Shown: positions 16,287 through 25,312, counted from the stretch's first letter. The stretch: DNA of 64,000 bases from Streptomyces cinnabarinus (GCF_027270315.1 NZ_CP114413.1:6386001-6450000); one strand, 5' to 3'. Notes: generated by a model not told the origin, from the sequence alone. A program made the numbers and translations.

Positions 16287-17443
16287 CTCGCGCCGACGAT
16301 CCCGGCGACGAGCTCCACGACCGGGTCTTCCTCGCCCGGGTTCTCGAACCCGGGGACGAGGTGGCCGGGCGTTGGCTGCGGGAGGTGGGGGTTCGGGAGG
16401 TCGCGGGGCGGTTGAGGGGTGGGGGGAAGCCGTTCGCGGGGGTGAGTGTGCGGCGCTGGGGCGGGCTGGTGGGGAGGGCCGAGCGGGCTGATCCGGGGCG
16501 GGACCTCGAGGTTGCCCGGGAGGCGGAGGTGCGGTTCGTGTGTCCGGGGGACGCGGAGTGGCCCGGGCAGCTGGACGATCTCGGGGATGCCCGGCCGGTG
16601 GGGCTCTGGGTCCGTGGGCGGCCCAGCCTGAGGATGTGGGCGCTGCGGTCCGTGGGCGTGGTGGGGGCGCGGGCCTGTACGGAGTACGGGGCCCATGTGG
16701 CGGCCACGCTGGCGTCCGGGCTTGCCGAGCGGGGGTGGGTGGTCGTTTCCGGGGGTGCCTACGGCATCGACGGGGCCGCTCATCGGGGGGCTCTGGCCGC
16801 GGGCGGGGCCACCGTCGCCGTGCTGGCCTGCGGTGTCGATCGGCCGTACCCCCGCGGGCACACCCAGTTGATCACCCGGATCGCGGAACAGGGGCTCGTC
16901 ATCGGGGAGTTGCCGCCCGGTGACCATCCGACGCCGAGCAGGTTCATCGTCCGCAACCGGGTGATCGCGGCGCTCACCAGGGGCACCGTCGTCGTCGAGG
17001 CCGCGCACCGCAGTGGGTCACTGGCCACCGCGCGGGCGGCACAGCGGCTGGGGCGCCACACGATGGGGGTACCGGGGCCGACGACCAGCGGGCTCTCCGC
17101 CGGGGTGCATGAATTGCTGCGCGGGGAGGCCGTCCTGGTCACCGACGCCGCGGAAGTCGTGGAGCTGGTCGGAGACATGGGGGAGCTCGCGCCCGACCGG
17201 CGCGGGCCCGTCCTGCCGCGGGATCTGCTGGCGCCGGGTGCGCGGCGGGTGCTGAACGCGCTGCCCGGAAGCCGTACCGCCCCGCTCGACGAGGTCGCCC
17301 GCGCGGCGCAGACCACGGACGACGACGCCGTCGCCCGGCTGTACGAACTCCGAGCACTTGGATACGTCGAACGACACGGCGACGGCTGGAAGTTGACACG
17401 CCAGGCGATGATCTCGGTCCGCGGAGGTCGGAGTCGATGCTGA
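16283..17443 (+). CDS. dprA: DNA-processing protein DprA
   Basis: A 386-residue DprA/Smf. The Rossmann-like core shows SVGVVGARACTEYG, VVSGGAYGIDGAAHRGAL, VAVLACGVDRPYPRGH, and SRFIVRNRVIAALT with HRSGSLATARAA, which is the ssDNA-binding DprA signature; the last 65 residues form the winged-helix domain. It loads RecA on incoming single strands in transformable bacteria. GTG 16283 overlaps the yifB stop (GTGA), showing former coupling; the frame is open far upstream but only inside yifB. With yifB broken, expression must now rely on whatever promoter the island edge offers. Confidence 0.93.
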   Translation: MTRADDPGDELHDRVFLARVLEPGDEVAGRWLREVGVREVAGRLRGGGKPFAGVSVRRWGGLVGRAERADPGRDLEVAREAEVRFVCPGDAEWPGQLDDLGDARPVGLWVRGRPSLRMWALRSVGVVGARACTEYGAHVAATLASGLAERGWVVVSGGAYGIDGAAHRGALAAGGATVAVLACGVDRPYPRGHTQLITRIAEQGLVIGELPPGDHPTPSRFIVRNRVIAALTRGTVVVEAAHRSGSLATARAAQRLGRHTMGVPGPTTSGLSAGVHELLRGEAVLVTDAAEVVELVGDMGELAPDRRGPVLPRDLLAPGARRVLNALPGSRTAPLDEVARAAQTTDDDAVARLYELRALGYVERHGDGWKLTRQAMISVRGGRSRC

Positions 17444-17608
17444 CCGAGCGTGTTCGGCCGTCCGGGGGAACCGCGACGCCCTTGGAAATTCCCGCAGTTG
17501 ATGCGCGGGGCCGATCACACAGAGCGACGGGCATGCCCCGAGGGGGCGCCTAGCGGAACGTATCTGCGCACGCCCCGAGCCCCGGCCTTCGCACACCGCA
17601 ACACTCCA

Positions 17609-17623
17609 GTCACGCTACGCTCA
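17609..17623 (+). promoter_or_regulatory. Possible BldD-type half site in the whiG upstream region
   Basis: The gap 17444-17725 holds no gene and must carry the whiG promoter. GTCACGCT fits the left half of the BldD box (TNACNCW) and is followed by TCACGTGA; the right half matches poorly. BldD control of whiG is known in Streptomyces coelicolor, which makes the site worth noting, but the match is weak. Confidence 0.25.
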
Positions 17624-17725
17624 CGTGAATTCCGGTGCAGACCGGCAACTCGGCACCAGACCCGTACCAGACCGACAGCTCACCCAGGCACCCGCACTTC
17701 ACGGCAGAACGGCACAAGGCGACGA

Positions 17726-18568
17726 ATGCCCCAGCACACCTCCGGGTCCGACCGGGCGGCGATCCCCCCAGCCGCCCGCGACGGTGGCAACGTGCGGCCG
17801 CCCGCTCCCTCGACGCTCGACGAGCTGTGGCGGTCGTACAAGGCGACGGGGGGCGAACGGCTGCGCGAGCAGCTGATCCTGCACTACTCGCCGCTCGTGA
17901 AATACGTGGCGGGGCGGGTCAGCGTCGGGCTGCCGCCCAATGTGGAGCAGGCCGACTTCGTGTCCTCGGGAGTGTTCGGGCTGATCGACGCGATCGAGAA
18001 GTTCGACATCGACCGGGAGATCAAGTTCGAGACGTACGCGATCACCCGGATCCGGGGCGCCATGATCGACGAGCTGAGGGCGCTGGACTGGATTCCGCGT
18101 TCGGTACGGCAGAAGGCGCGCAACGTGGAGCGGGCCTACGCCACGCTGGAGGCGCGGCTGCGCAGAACGCCGTCCGAGGGGGAGGTGGCCGCCGAGATGG
18201 GGATCGCGGTGGACGAACTCCACTCGGTCTTCAGTCAGTTGTCGCTGGCCAACGTGGTGGCGCTGGAGGAGCTGCTGCATGTGGGGGGTGAGGGCGGCGA
18301 CGGTCTGAGCGTCATGGACACGCTGGAGGACACCGCCGCGGACAACCCCGTGGAGGTGGCCGAGGACCGGGAGCTGCGGCGGTTTCTGGCGCGGGCGATC
18401 AACACGCTCCCGGAGCGGGAGAAGACCGTGGTGACGCTCTACTACTACGAGGGGCTCACGCTGGCCGAGATCGGGAACGTGCTGGGGGTGACCGAGAGCC
18501 GGGTGAGCCAGATCCACACCAAGTCGGTGCTTCAGTTGCGGGCGAAGCTGGCGAGTTTCGGCCGATGA
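17726..18568 (+). CDS. whiG: RNA polymerase sigma factor WhiG
   Basis: A 280-residue FliA-type sigma factor beginning MPQHTSGSDRAA and carrying LDELWRSYKATGGERLR, the sigma-2 block FVSSGVFGLIDAIEKFD and DWIPRSVRQKARNVERAY, and a sigma-4 HTH (LTLAEIGNVLGVTESRVSQI). Length and sequence fit WhiG, which starts sporulation in aerial hyphae by activating whiH and whiI and is held back by the anti-sigma RsiG with c-di-GMP. ATG 17726 was chosen because homology begins there; the frame is open further upstream without any resemblance. Confidence 0.97.
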   Translation: MPQHTSGSDRAAIPPAARDGGNVRPPAPSTLDELWRSYKATGGERLREQLILHYSPLVKYVAGRVSVGLPPNVEQADFVSSGVFGLIDAIEKFDIDREIKFETYAITRIRGAMIDELRALDWIPRSVRQKARNVERAYATLEARLRRTPSEGEVAAEMGIAVDELHSVFSQLSLANVVALEELLHVGGEGGDGLSVMDTLEDTAADNPVEVAEDRELRRFLARAINTLPEREKTVVTLYYYEGLTLAEIGNVLGVTESRVSQIHTKSVLQLRAKLASFGR

Positions 18569-18616
18569 ACGACAGCGGGCCGCCCTGAGCCACTCCCGTC
18601 GTGGGCGGTGCGTCCG

Positions 18617-18622
18617 TAGAGT
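18617..18622 (+). promoter_or_regulatory. -10 element giving a leaderless TetR transcript
   Basis: TAGAGT is a perfect streptomycete -10 hexamer. Transcription starting 7-8 bp later would fall on the GTG at 18630, so the mRNA probably lacks a leader. The -35 region is weak. Confidence 0.5.
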
Positions 18623-18629
18623 GGACGGC

Positions 18630-19211
18630 GTGCCAAGGATTCGAGCGGCCTCCGTGGCCGAGCACCGGTCGATGCAGCGAGCCGCCCTGCTGGACGCGGC
18701 TCGTTCCCTGCTGTCCGAGGGCGGGACGGAGGCGCTGACGTTCCCGGCGCTCGCCGAGCGGACGGGGCTCGCCCGGTCGTCCGTGTACGAGTATTTCCGG
18801 TCACGGGCCGCCGTGGTCGAGGAGCTGTGCGAGGTCGACTTCCCGGTCTGGGCCGCCGAGGTGTCCGCGGCGATGGCCGCGGCGGACGGGGCCGAGGCCA
18901 AGGTCGAGGCGTATGTGCGGGCACAGCTGGCGCTGGTCGGGGACCGGCGGCACCGCGCGGTCGTCGCGATCTCCGCGAGTGAGCTGGACGCGGGGGCGCG
19001 GGAGAAGATCCGGGCCGCGCACGGTGGGCTCGTCGCGATGATCGTCGAGGCGCTCGGGGAGCTGGGACACGCGGAGCCCCGGCTGGCGGCGATGCTGCTC
19101 CAGGGTGTCGTGGACGCGGCCGTGCGGCGGATCGAGCTCGGCGCGGCGGAGGAGCCGTCGGCGATCACGGACGCGGCGGTGTCCATGGCGCTGCGGGGAG
19201 TGCGGGGCTGA
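18630..19211 (+). CDS. TetR family transcriptional regulator
   Basis: A 193-residue TetR repressor. The N-terminal HTH is clear: LLDAARSLLSEGGTEALTF, then ALAERTGLARSSVYEYFRSR. The C-terminal ligand domain is helical and unassigned. I start it at GTG 18630 (VPRIRAAS) because a -10 element sits 7 bp upstream; GTG 18621 is within that element. It lies between whiG and the M23 gene, as in other streptomycetes, with no evident operon partner. Confidence 0.9.
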   Translation: MPRIRAASVAEHRSMQRAALLDAARSLLSEGGTEALTFPALAERTGLARSSVYEYFRSRAAVVEELCEVDFPVWAAEVSAAMAAADGAEAKVEAYVRAQLALVGDRRHRAVVAISASELDAGAREKIRAAHGGLVAMIVEALGELGHAEPRLAAMLLQGVVDAAVRRIELGAAEEPSAITDAAVSMALRGVRG

Positions 19212-19224
19212 TCGCTCCGCCGAA

Positions 19225-19274
19225 CAGTTCTGGGGCAGTGGTACCCCCACAGTTCTAGGGCAGCGGTACCCCCA
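19225..19274. repeat. Tandem 25-bp direct repeat at the 3' end of the M23 gene
   Basis: Two adjacent 25-bp units (19225-19249 and 19250-19274) differ at two positions. The right copy contains the stop codon and last codons (VPLP) of the M23 gene; the left copy is a duplicate in which the stop would read CAG. Confidence 0.8.
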
Positions 19275-19791
19275 GCACCGGCAGCAAGATCGACGGGCCC
19301 CTGTTCAGCAGCGTCAGTGGGTTCAGATAGGTGTCCCCTCTGCGCAGGCCCCAATGGAGGCAGGACGTCGGGCAGTGGGGCGTGGCCTCGCCCACCTTGC
19401 CGATCATCTGGCCTGCCCGAACCTCCGCTCCCTTCCGCACCTCCGGATCGATCGGCTCGTACGTCGTTCGGAGGGGTGGGGTGCCCGTGTTCGTATGTTC
19501 GATGGAGATGACGCCTCTGCCCGCCACGCGGCCGGCGAAGAAGACCCGGCCCGCTCTCGTCGCTCGTACCGGCGTGCCCGTGGGGGCCGCCAGGTCCACT
19601 CCCCGGTGGCCTCGGGCGTAGGGAGTCGGCGGAGGGTCCCAGCCGCGCAGGACCGTGGAATCGGGGACAGGCCAGGTGGTGACGGCCGTCGAGGAGGCGG
19701 ACAGGGCGGGGGGCCGCGGGGCCCGGCCCGGCAGCAGCAGGACGGCCAGCGCCAGGGCCGCCGCCGTACCCGCACATCGTTTCGCTCGCAT
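19255..19791 (-). CDS. Secreted M23 family metallopeptidase (LytM type)
   Basis: A 178-residue protein with a signal peptide (basic MRAKRC, hydrophobic core to about residue 30) and an M23 domain. HRGVDLAAPTGTPV supplies the first zinc His and Asp; the second motif, normally H-x-H, reads SCLHWGL, so the first His is Cys. Such proteins cut or regulate cell-wall peptides outside the membrane; the substitution may change zinc binding or make it a scaffold. It lies convergent to the TetR gene and upstream of rpsB. Confidence 0.88.
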   Translation of the reverse strand: MRAKRCAGTAAALALAVLLLPGRAPRPPALSASSTAVTTWPVPDSTVLRGWDPPPTPYARGHRGVDLAAPTGTPVRATRAGRVFFAGRVAGRGVISIEHTNTGTPPLRTTYEPIDPEVRKGAEVRAGQMIGKVGEATPHCPTSCLHWGLRRGDTYLNPLTLLNRGPSILLPVLGVPLP

Positions 19792-20062
19792 CCGCCCAGG
19801 CTCCCCGCACCCCGGTGATCATGGCGTGATCTGTGGGCCACCCCCCGCTTGTGGACAGCGGCGTCACCCGGTGCCTTCTCGGTCACGTACACTTCTGTTG
19901 GCGATCCGGGTCACCGGGTCGACTTCGCACGCCCCGACATCGGGTCGACAAAACGACCTGTGTCAGCGCTCCTCGGTCCTTCGTGGCACGGCGCATGCGG
20001 GCGTCAGGCGCGGGAGCCGTCCGGCATCCGCGGCACAACCGAGAAACTCAAGGAGAACGGCC

Positions 20063-20959
20063 ATGGCCGTCGTCACGATGCGGGAGCTGCTGGAGAGCGG
20101 CGTCCACTTCGGTCACCAGACCCGTCGCTGGAACCCGAAGATGAAGCGCTTCATCTTCACCGAGCGCAACGGCATCTACATCATCGACCTGCTCCAGTCG
20201 CTGTCGTACATCGACCGCGCCTACGAGTTCGTCAAGGAGACCGTCGCCCACGGCGGCACGGTCATGTTCGTCGGTACGAAGAAGCAGGCGCAGGAGGCCA
20301 TCGCCGAGCAGGCCACCCGCGTCGGCATGCCCTACGTCAACCAGCGCTGGCTGGGCGGCATGCTCACCAACTTCTCGACCGTCTACAAGCGCCTTCAGCG
20401 CCTGAAGGAGCTTGAGCAGATCGACTTCGAGGACGTCGCGGCCTCCGGTCTGACCAAGAAGGAGCTCCTGGTCCTCTCCCGCGAGAAGGCCAAGCTGGAG
20501 AAGACCCTCGGCGGTATCCGCGAGATGCAGAAGGTGCCCAGCGCCGTCTGGATCGTGGACACCAAGAAGGAGCACATCGCGGTTGGTGAGGCCCGGAAGC
20601 TGAACATCCCGGTCGTCGCGATCCTCGACACCAACTGCGACCCCGACGAGGTCGACTACAAGATCCCGGGCAACGACGACGCGATCCGCTCCGTCACCCT
20701 GCTCACCCGCGTGATCGCCGACGCCGTCGCCGAGGGCCTCATCGCCCGTTCCGGCGTCGCCACCGGCGACAAGGGTGAGAAGGCCGCGGGCGAGCCGCTC
20801 GCCGAGTGGGAGCGCGACCTGCTCGAGGGTGAGAAGAAGGCCGACGAGGCTGCTCCCGCCGCCGAGGAGGCCCCGGCTGCGGAGGCCCCCGCCGCGGAGG
20901 CCCCCGCCGCGGAGGCCCCGGCCGCCGAGGCTCCGGCCGCGGACGCCGAGCAGGCCTGA
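20063..20959 (+). CDS. rpsB: 30S ribosomal protein S2
   Basis: A 298-residue S2. MAVVTMRELLESGVHFGHQ and the RWLGGMLTNFSTV block are diagnostic. The C-terminal 45 residues are an actinobacterial extension made of near-perfect APAAE repeats, longer than in most phyla and known to vary in length between streptomycetes. ATG 20063 has AAGGAG 8 bp upstream. The 270-bp upstream leader (19792-20062) must hold the promoter and perhaps an S2 autoregulatory leader, but I could not define either. Confidence 0.98.
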   Translation: MAVVTMRELLESGVHFGHQTRRWNPKMKRFIFTERNGIYIIDLLQSLSYIDRAYEFVKETVAHGGTVMFVGTKKQAQEAIAEQATRVGMPYVNQRWLGGMLTNFSTVYKRLQRLKELEQIDFEDVAASGLTKKELLVLSREKAKLEKTLGGIREMQKVPSAVWIVDTKKEHIAVGEARKLNIPVVAILDTNCDPDEVDYKIPGNDDAIRSVTLLTRVIADAVAEGLIARSGVATGDKGEKAAGEPLAEWERDLLEGEKKADEAAPAAEEAPAAEAPAAEAPAAEAPAAEAPAADAEQA

Positions 20960-20972
20960 TCAGTCAGCGTTG

Positions 20973-21009
20973 ACGGCGGGGGCGGCGACATCCGGATCGC
21001 CCCCGCCGT
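20973..21009 (+). terminator. rpsB-tsf hairpin
   Basis: A perfect 12-bp stem (acggcgggggcg and its complement) with a 13-nt loop directly follows rpsB, partly separating rpsB from tsf expression. Confidence 0.75.
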
Positions 21010-21093
21010 TCACCCGTAGATTCGCCTTCTCCATCTCGATGGGGAAAGTGGATCGGGTAGATCTCTCCGACTTCGAGAAAGACTCAACGACTC

Positions 21094-21930
21094 ATGGCGA
21101 ACTACACCGCCGCCGACGTCAAGAAGCTCCGTGAGCTCACGGGCGCCGGCATGATGGACTGCAAGAAGGCGCTCGACGAGGCCGAGGGTAGCGTCGACAA
21201 GGCCGTCGAGGCGCTCCGGATCAAGGGCCAGAAGGGCGTCGCCAAGCGCGAGGGCCGCTCCGCCGAGAACGGCGCCGTGGTCTCCCTCATCGCCGACGAC
21301 AACACCTCCGGTGTCCTGGTCGAGCTGAAGTGCGAGACGGACTTCGTCGCCAAGGGCGAGAAGTTCCAGGCCGTCGCCAACCAGATCGCGCAGCACGTCG
21401 CCGCCACCTCCCCGGCCGACCTGGAGACCCTGCTCGCCTCCGAGATCGAGGCCGGCAAGACCGTTCAGGCGTTCGTCGACGAGGCCAACGCCAACCTCGG
21501 CGAGAAGATCGTCCTGGACCGCTTCGCGCAGTTCGCGGACGGCTTCGTCTACGCCTACATGCACCGCACCATGCCCGACCTGCCGCCGCAGATCGGTGTC
21601 CTGGTCGAGCTGGACAAGGCCGACGCCGACCTGGCCAAGGGCGTCGCCCAGCACATCGCCGCCTTCGCGCCGAAGTACCTCTCCAAGGAGGACGTGCCGG
21701 CCGAGGTCGTCGAGTCCGAGCGCCGCGTCGCCGAGGAGACCACCCGCGCCGAGGGCAAGCCCGAGGCCGCCCTGCCGAAGATCGTCGAGGGTCGCCTCAA
21801 CGGCTTCTTCAAGGACGCCACGCTGCTCGGCCAGCCGTACGCCCTCGACAACAAGAAGTCCGTCGAGAAGGTTCTGGCGGAGGCCGGTGTCACCCTGAAG
21901 CGCTTCACGCGCATCAAGGTCGGCATCTGA
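21094..21930 (+). CDS. tsf: Elongation factor Ts
   Basis: A 278-residue EF-Ts, the nucleotide exchange factor for EF-Tu. MANYTAADVKKLRELTGAGM, MDCKKALDEAEG and CETDFVAKGEKF are the family signatures; both dimer-fold halves are present. It follows rpsB as in nearly all bacteria, with a hairpin between, so ratio control is likely. Confidence 0.98.
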   Translation: MANYTAADVKKLRELTGAGMMDCKKALDEAEGSVDKAVEALRIKGQKGVAKREGRSAENGAVVSLIADDNTSGVLVELKCETDFVAKGEKFQAVANQIAQHVAATSPADLETLLASEIEAGKTVQAFVDEANANLGEKIVLDRFAQFADGFVYAYMHRTMPDLPPQIGVLVELDKADADLAKGVAQHIAAFAPKYLSKEDVPAEVVESERRVAEETTRAEGKPEAALPKIVEGRLNGFFKDATLLGQPYALDNKKSVEKVLAEAGVTLKRFTRIKVGI

Positions 21931-22027
21931 GTCCGTACCGCGAACGACGCGCGACCCCGATAGGGTCGACAGCAGTCGTCCCGGTACGCCGTCACCTGCG
22001 TGGCGGACGACAGCAGATCTGACGAGG

Positions 22028-22074
22028 AGGCCATTGCCGCGCATGGGATGCCAACACCCCACCGGCAATGGCCT
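22028..22074 (+). terminator. tsf terminator
   Basis: A perfect 12-bp inverted repeat (aggccattgccg and its complement) with a 23-nt loop is followed by TCTTCG, a rho-independent type terminator between tsf and pyrH. Confidence 0.8.
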
Positions 22075-22112
22075 TCTTCGTATGTGCAACACGTGAAAGA
22101 GGCGGGATCTCC

Positions 22113-22871
22113 ATGACCACCAAGGCCCAGAAGAGCGACGACGGCAAAGTACGCGGCCGGTTTCTGCTGAAGCTGTCCGGTGAGGCATTCTCCGGTGGCG
22201 GGGGCCTGGGCGTGGACCCCGACGTGGTGCACAAGATCGCCCGTGAGATCGCGGCCGTCGTGCGGGACGGCGCGGAGATCGCCGTCGTCATCGGCGGCGG
22301 CAACTTCTTCCGCGGCGCGGAACTCCAGCAGCGCGGCATGGACCGCGCCCGCTCGGACTACATGGGCATGCTCGGCACCGTGATGAACTGCCTCGCCCTC
22401 CAGGACTTCCTGGAGAAGGAGGGCATCGACAGCCGGGTCCAGACCGCCATCACCATGGGCCAGGTCGCCGAGCCGTACATCCCGCTGCGCGCCGTGCGCC
22501 ACCTGGAGAAGGGCCGCGTGGTCATCTTCGGCGCCGGTATGGGCATGCCGTACTTCTCCACCGACACCACCGCCGCCCAGCGCGCCCTGGAGATCGACGC
22601 CGAGGCCCTGCTGATGGGCAAGAACGGCGTGGACGGGGTCTACGACTCCGACCCCAAGGCCAACCCGGACGCGGTCAAGTTCGACTCCCTCGGCTACGGC
22701 GAGGTCATCACCCGGGACCTCAAGGTCGCCGACGCCACGGCCATCACGCTGTGCCGCGACAACAAGCTCCCGATCCTGGTGTTCGAGCTTCTGGCGGAGG
22801 GCAATATCGCCCGCGCCGTCAAGGGTGAGAAGATCGGCACGCTTGTGGGTGACCAGGACAGCCGGGACTGA
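22113..22871 (+). CDS. pyrH: UMP kinase
   Basis: A 252-residue uridylate kinase of the amino-acid kinase fold, making UDP from UMP. FLLKLSGEAF, VVIGGGNFFRG, DYMGMLGTVMNCLALQ and the late GKNGVDGVYDSDPK are all present. ATG 22113 is used because GGCGGG lies 7 bp before it and the extension upstream runs into the terminator. It heads the pyrH-frr-cdsA run. Confidence 0.97.
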   Translation: MTTKAQKSDDGKVRGRFLLKLSGEAFSGGGGLGVDPDVVHKIAREIAAVVRDGAEIAVVIGGGNFFRGAELQQRGMDRARSDYMGMLGTVMNCLALQDFLEKEGIDSRVQTAITMGQVAEPYIPLRAVRHLEKGRVVIFGAGMGMPYFSTDTTAAQRALEIDAEALLMGKNGVDGVYDSDPKANPDAVKFDSLGYGEVITRDLKVADATAITLCRDNKLPILVFELLAEGNIARAVKGEKIGTLVGDQDSRD

Positions 22872-23015
22872 CCGGCAACACCTACGGACCCTGACCGGGG
22901 GATGGACAATGTTCTGCCGGTCGGGAACCGTGCAGGAAGAAGACGCGACGCAGCCGGCCGCCGCCCCCGTAACGGAACCGCAGCCGGGCCTACTCAAGAC
23001 ACGCAGGAGCAAGTG

Positions 23016-23573
23016 GTGATCGAAGAGACCCTCCTCGAGGCCGAGGAGAAGATGGAGAAGGCCGTCGTGGTCGCCAAGGAGGACTTCGCCGCGATCCGCA
23101 CCGGCCGTGCGCACCCGGCGATGTTCAACAAGATCGTGGCCGACTACTACGGCGCGCCGACGCCGATCAACCAGTTGGCCTCGTTCTCCGTGCCGGAGCC
23201 GCGCATGGCGGTCGTGACCCCGTTCGACAAGAGCGCGCTGCGCAACATCGAGCAGGCGATCCGCGACTCCGACCTGGGCGTCAACCCGAGCAACGACGGC
23301 AACATCATCCGTGTGGTGTTCCCCGAGCTCACCGAGGAGCGCCGCCGCGACTACATCAAGGTCGCCAAGGGCAAGGCCGAGGACTCGCGCGTGTCCATCC
23401 GCTCGGTGCGCCGCAAGGCCAAGGACGCGATCGACAAGCTCGTCAAGGACGGCGAGGTCGGCGAGGACGAAGGCCGCCGTGCGGAGAAGGAGCTCGACGA
23501 CGCGACGCACAAGTACGTCGCCCAGGTGGACGAGCTCCTGAAGCACAAGGAAGCGGAGCTGCTCGAGGTCTGA
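23016..23573 (+). CDS. frr: Ribosome recycling factor
   Basis: A 185-residue RRF, exactly the usual length from GTG 23016 (VIEETLLEAEEKMEKAV), with CAGGAG upstream. FAAIRTGRAHPAMF, the middle domain I, and RRKAKDAIDKLVKDGE of the three-helix stem are diagnostic. It splits the post-termination ribosome together with EF-G. Its stop overlaps the cdsA start (TGATG). Confidence 0.97.
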   Translation: MIEETLLEAEEKMEKAVVVAKEDFAAIRTGRAHPAMFNKIVADYYGAPTPINQLASFSVPEPRMAVVTPFDKSALRNIEQAIRDSDLGVNPSNDGNIIRVVFPELTEERRRDYIKVAKGKAEDSRVSIRSVRRKAKDAIDKLVKDGEVGEDEGRRAEKELDDATHKYVAQVDELLKHKEAELLEV

Positions 23574-24709
23574 TGAACGACTCTTCCTGGGGCGCTCCGC
23601 CACACGCCGGCCCGTCGGCCGGGTACTGGGGACCGTCCGACCAGGGGCCTGTCCAGGGGGCTGCCCCGGCGGGTCCCGCGTACGATGCGCCTCAGGCGCA
23701 GCACACTCGCCCCATGCCCATCGTGCCCGACGTACCCGCGTATGGCGGAGACCAGGATGACGACCGGGGGGCCGCTCGGCTGAGCGGCCCCTTGTTCCGC
23801 GACGAGACGCCGCAGGCGCGGACCTACCCGGCCGCGCCGCAGAATCCGGAGCCCATGCACGACGCCCCGCAGCCGGCGCCGCGACCGCAGAAGAAGAGTG
23901 CGGGACGCGACCTGGGTGCGGCCATAGGCGTCGGCGTCGGGCTCGGCGCGGTGATCGTGGCCTCGCTGTTCGTCGTCAAGGCGGTGTTCGTCGGCGTCGT
24001 GGCCGTCGCCGTCGTCGTGGGCCTGTGGGAGCTGACCAAGCGGCTGGAGGAGCGCAAGGCGATCAAGGCGCCGCTCGTGCCGCTCGCGCTCGGCGGCGCG
24101 GCGATGGTCGTCGCCGGGTACGTCCGCGGGGCCGAGGGCGCCTGGGTGGCGATGGCGCTGACCGCGCTGGCCGTCCTGGTCTGGCGGATGACCGAGCCGC
24201 CGGAGGGCTACCTCAAGGACGTCACGGCGGGCGTCTTCGCGGCGTTCTACGTCCCCTTCCTGGCGACGTTCGTCGCGATGATGCTGACCGCCGACGACGG
24301 CGCCTGGCGGGTGCTGACGTTCCTGCTGCTCACCGTCGTCAGCGACACCGGCGCGTACGCCGTCGGCTGGCGCTTCGGCAAGCACAAGCTCGCCCCGCGC
24401 ATCAGCCCCGGCAAGACCCGCGAGGGCCTGCTGGGAGCGGTCTCCTTCGCCATGGTCGCGGGCGCGCTGTGCATGCAGTTCCTGATCGACGACGGCACCT
24501 GGTGGCAGGGGCTGCTGCTGGGCCTCGCGGTCGCGGCGAGCGCCACGCTGGGCGATCTCGGCGAGTCGATGATCAAGCGGGACCTCGGCATCAAGGACAT
24601 GGGCACCTTGCTGCCGGGCCACGGCGGCATCATGGACCGTCTGGATTCCTTGCTGCCGACGGCGCCGGTGGTGTGGTTGCTGCTGGTGCTGTTCGTCGGA
24701 TCCGGCTGA
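23573..24709 (+). CDS. cdsA: Phosphatidate cytidylyltransferase
   Basis: A 378-residue membrane enzyme making CDP-diacylglycerol from phosphatidate and CTP for phospholipids. The first 110 residues are Pro/Gly/Ala-rich and cytoplasmic, an actinobacterial extension; then about eight membrane segments follow. The CTP-transferase signature is seen as LGDLGESMIKRDLGIKDMG and LPGHGGIMDRLDSL near the end. ATG 23573 overlaps the frr stop. Confidence 0.95.
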   Translation: MNDSSWGAPPHAGPSAGYWGPSDQGPVQGAAPAGPAYDAPQAQHTRPMPIVPDVPAYGGDQDDDRGAARLSGPLFRDETPQARTYPAAPQNPEPMHDAPQPAPRPQKKSAGRDLGAAIGVGVGLGAVIVASLFVVKAVFVGVVAVAVVVGLWELTKRLEERKAIKAPLVPLALGGAAMVVAGYVRGAEGAWVAMALTALAVLVWRMTEPPEGYLKDVTAGVFAAFYVPFLATFVAMMLTADDGAWRVLTFLLLTVVSDTGAYAVGWRFGKHKLAPRISPGKTREGLLGAVSFAMVAGALCMQFLIDDGTWWQGLLLGLAVAASATLGDLGESMIKRDLGIKDMGTLLPGHGGIMDRLDSLLPTAPVVWLLLVLFVGSG

Positions 24710-24729
24710 GTGTCGTACGGACCCCGGTC

Positions 24730-24753
24730 GAGCCCCCGCTCCGGCGGGGGCTC
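24730..24753 (+). terminator. cdsA terminator
   Basis: A perfect 10-bp stem (gagcccccgc and its complement) with a 4-nt loop, followed by TGCTGTT, begins 21 bp after cdsA. Confidence 0.8.
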
Positions 24754-24815
24754 TGCTGTTCTCCTCGGCGCTGCGGTGGGACGATTTGGGTGTACACCCG
24801 CCAAGGGGGTTCACC

Positions 24816-25265
24816 ATGTCCGCCATCCGACAGTCCATTGACGTCGACCGGACTCCCGCCGACGTCTTCGCCTACATCACCGACCCCTCCCACCTGCCCG
24901 AATGGCAGCTGAGCGCGGTCAAGGCCGAGTCGCTCGAAGAGGGGCCCGTCCATCCCGGCTCCCAGGTCAAGGTCATCCGCCGCATCGGCAACCGCGAGAT
25001 CCCGATGATGATCGAGTTCGACGACCTCGACCCGCCCCACAGCTGGGACCTGCACGGGGTTGGGGGCCCGGTCCGGCCCCGCACCCACGGTTCGATCGAA
25101 CCGCTCGACAACGGCCTCCGCTCCCGCGTGACCATAGAGATCGACTTCGAAGGACACGGCCTGGGCAAGGTCCTGGTGCCCCTCGTCGTCCGTCCCCAGG
25201 TCCGCAAGGAGCTCCCCCGCGACGAGGCACTCCTGAAGGAGAGGCTGGAGGGGACCACCGCGTAA
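24816..25265 (+). CDS. SRPBCC (START-like) family protein
   Basis: A 149-residue lipid/ligand-binding START-like fold: IRQSIDVDRTPADVFAYITD followed by PSHLPEWQ is the usual opening of the SRPBCC cyclase/dehydrase family, and the C-terminus is a long helix. AGGGGG lies 7 bp before ATG 24816. It has no operon partner; the ligand is unknown. Confidence 0.88.
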   Translation: MSAIRQSIDVDRTPADVFAYITDPSHLPEWQLSAVKAESLEEGPVHPGSQVKVIRRIGNREIPMMIEFDDLDPPHSWDLHGVGGPVRPRTHGSIEPLDNGLRSRVTIEIDFEGHGLGKVLVPLVVRPQVRKELPRDEALLKERLEGTTA

Positions 25266-25312
25266 ACGGGCGGACCTGGCCACACCAATCGATCTGCGAC
25301 ACTGGTACGGCC

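Noticed and set aside
20860..20950. Repeats in the rpsB 3' end as a CRISPR-like or mobile repeat
   Set aside because: They encode in-frame APAAE units of the S2 tail and have no spacers.
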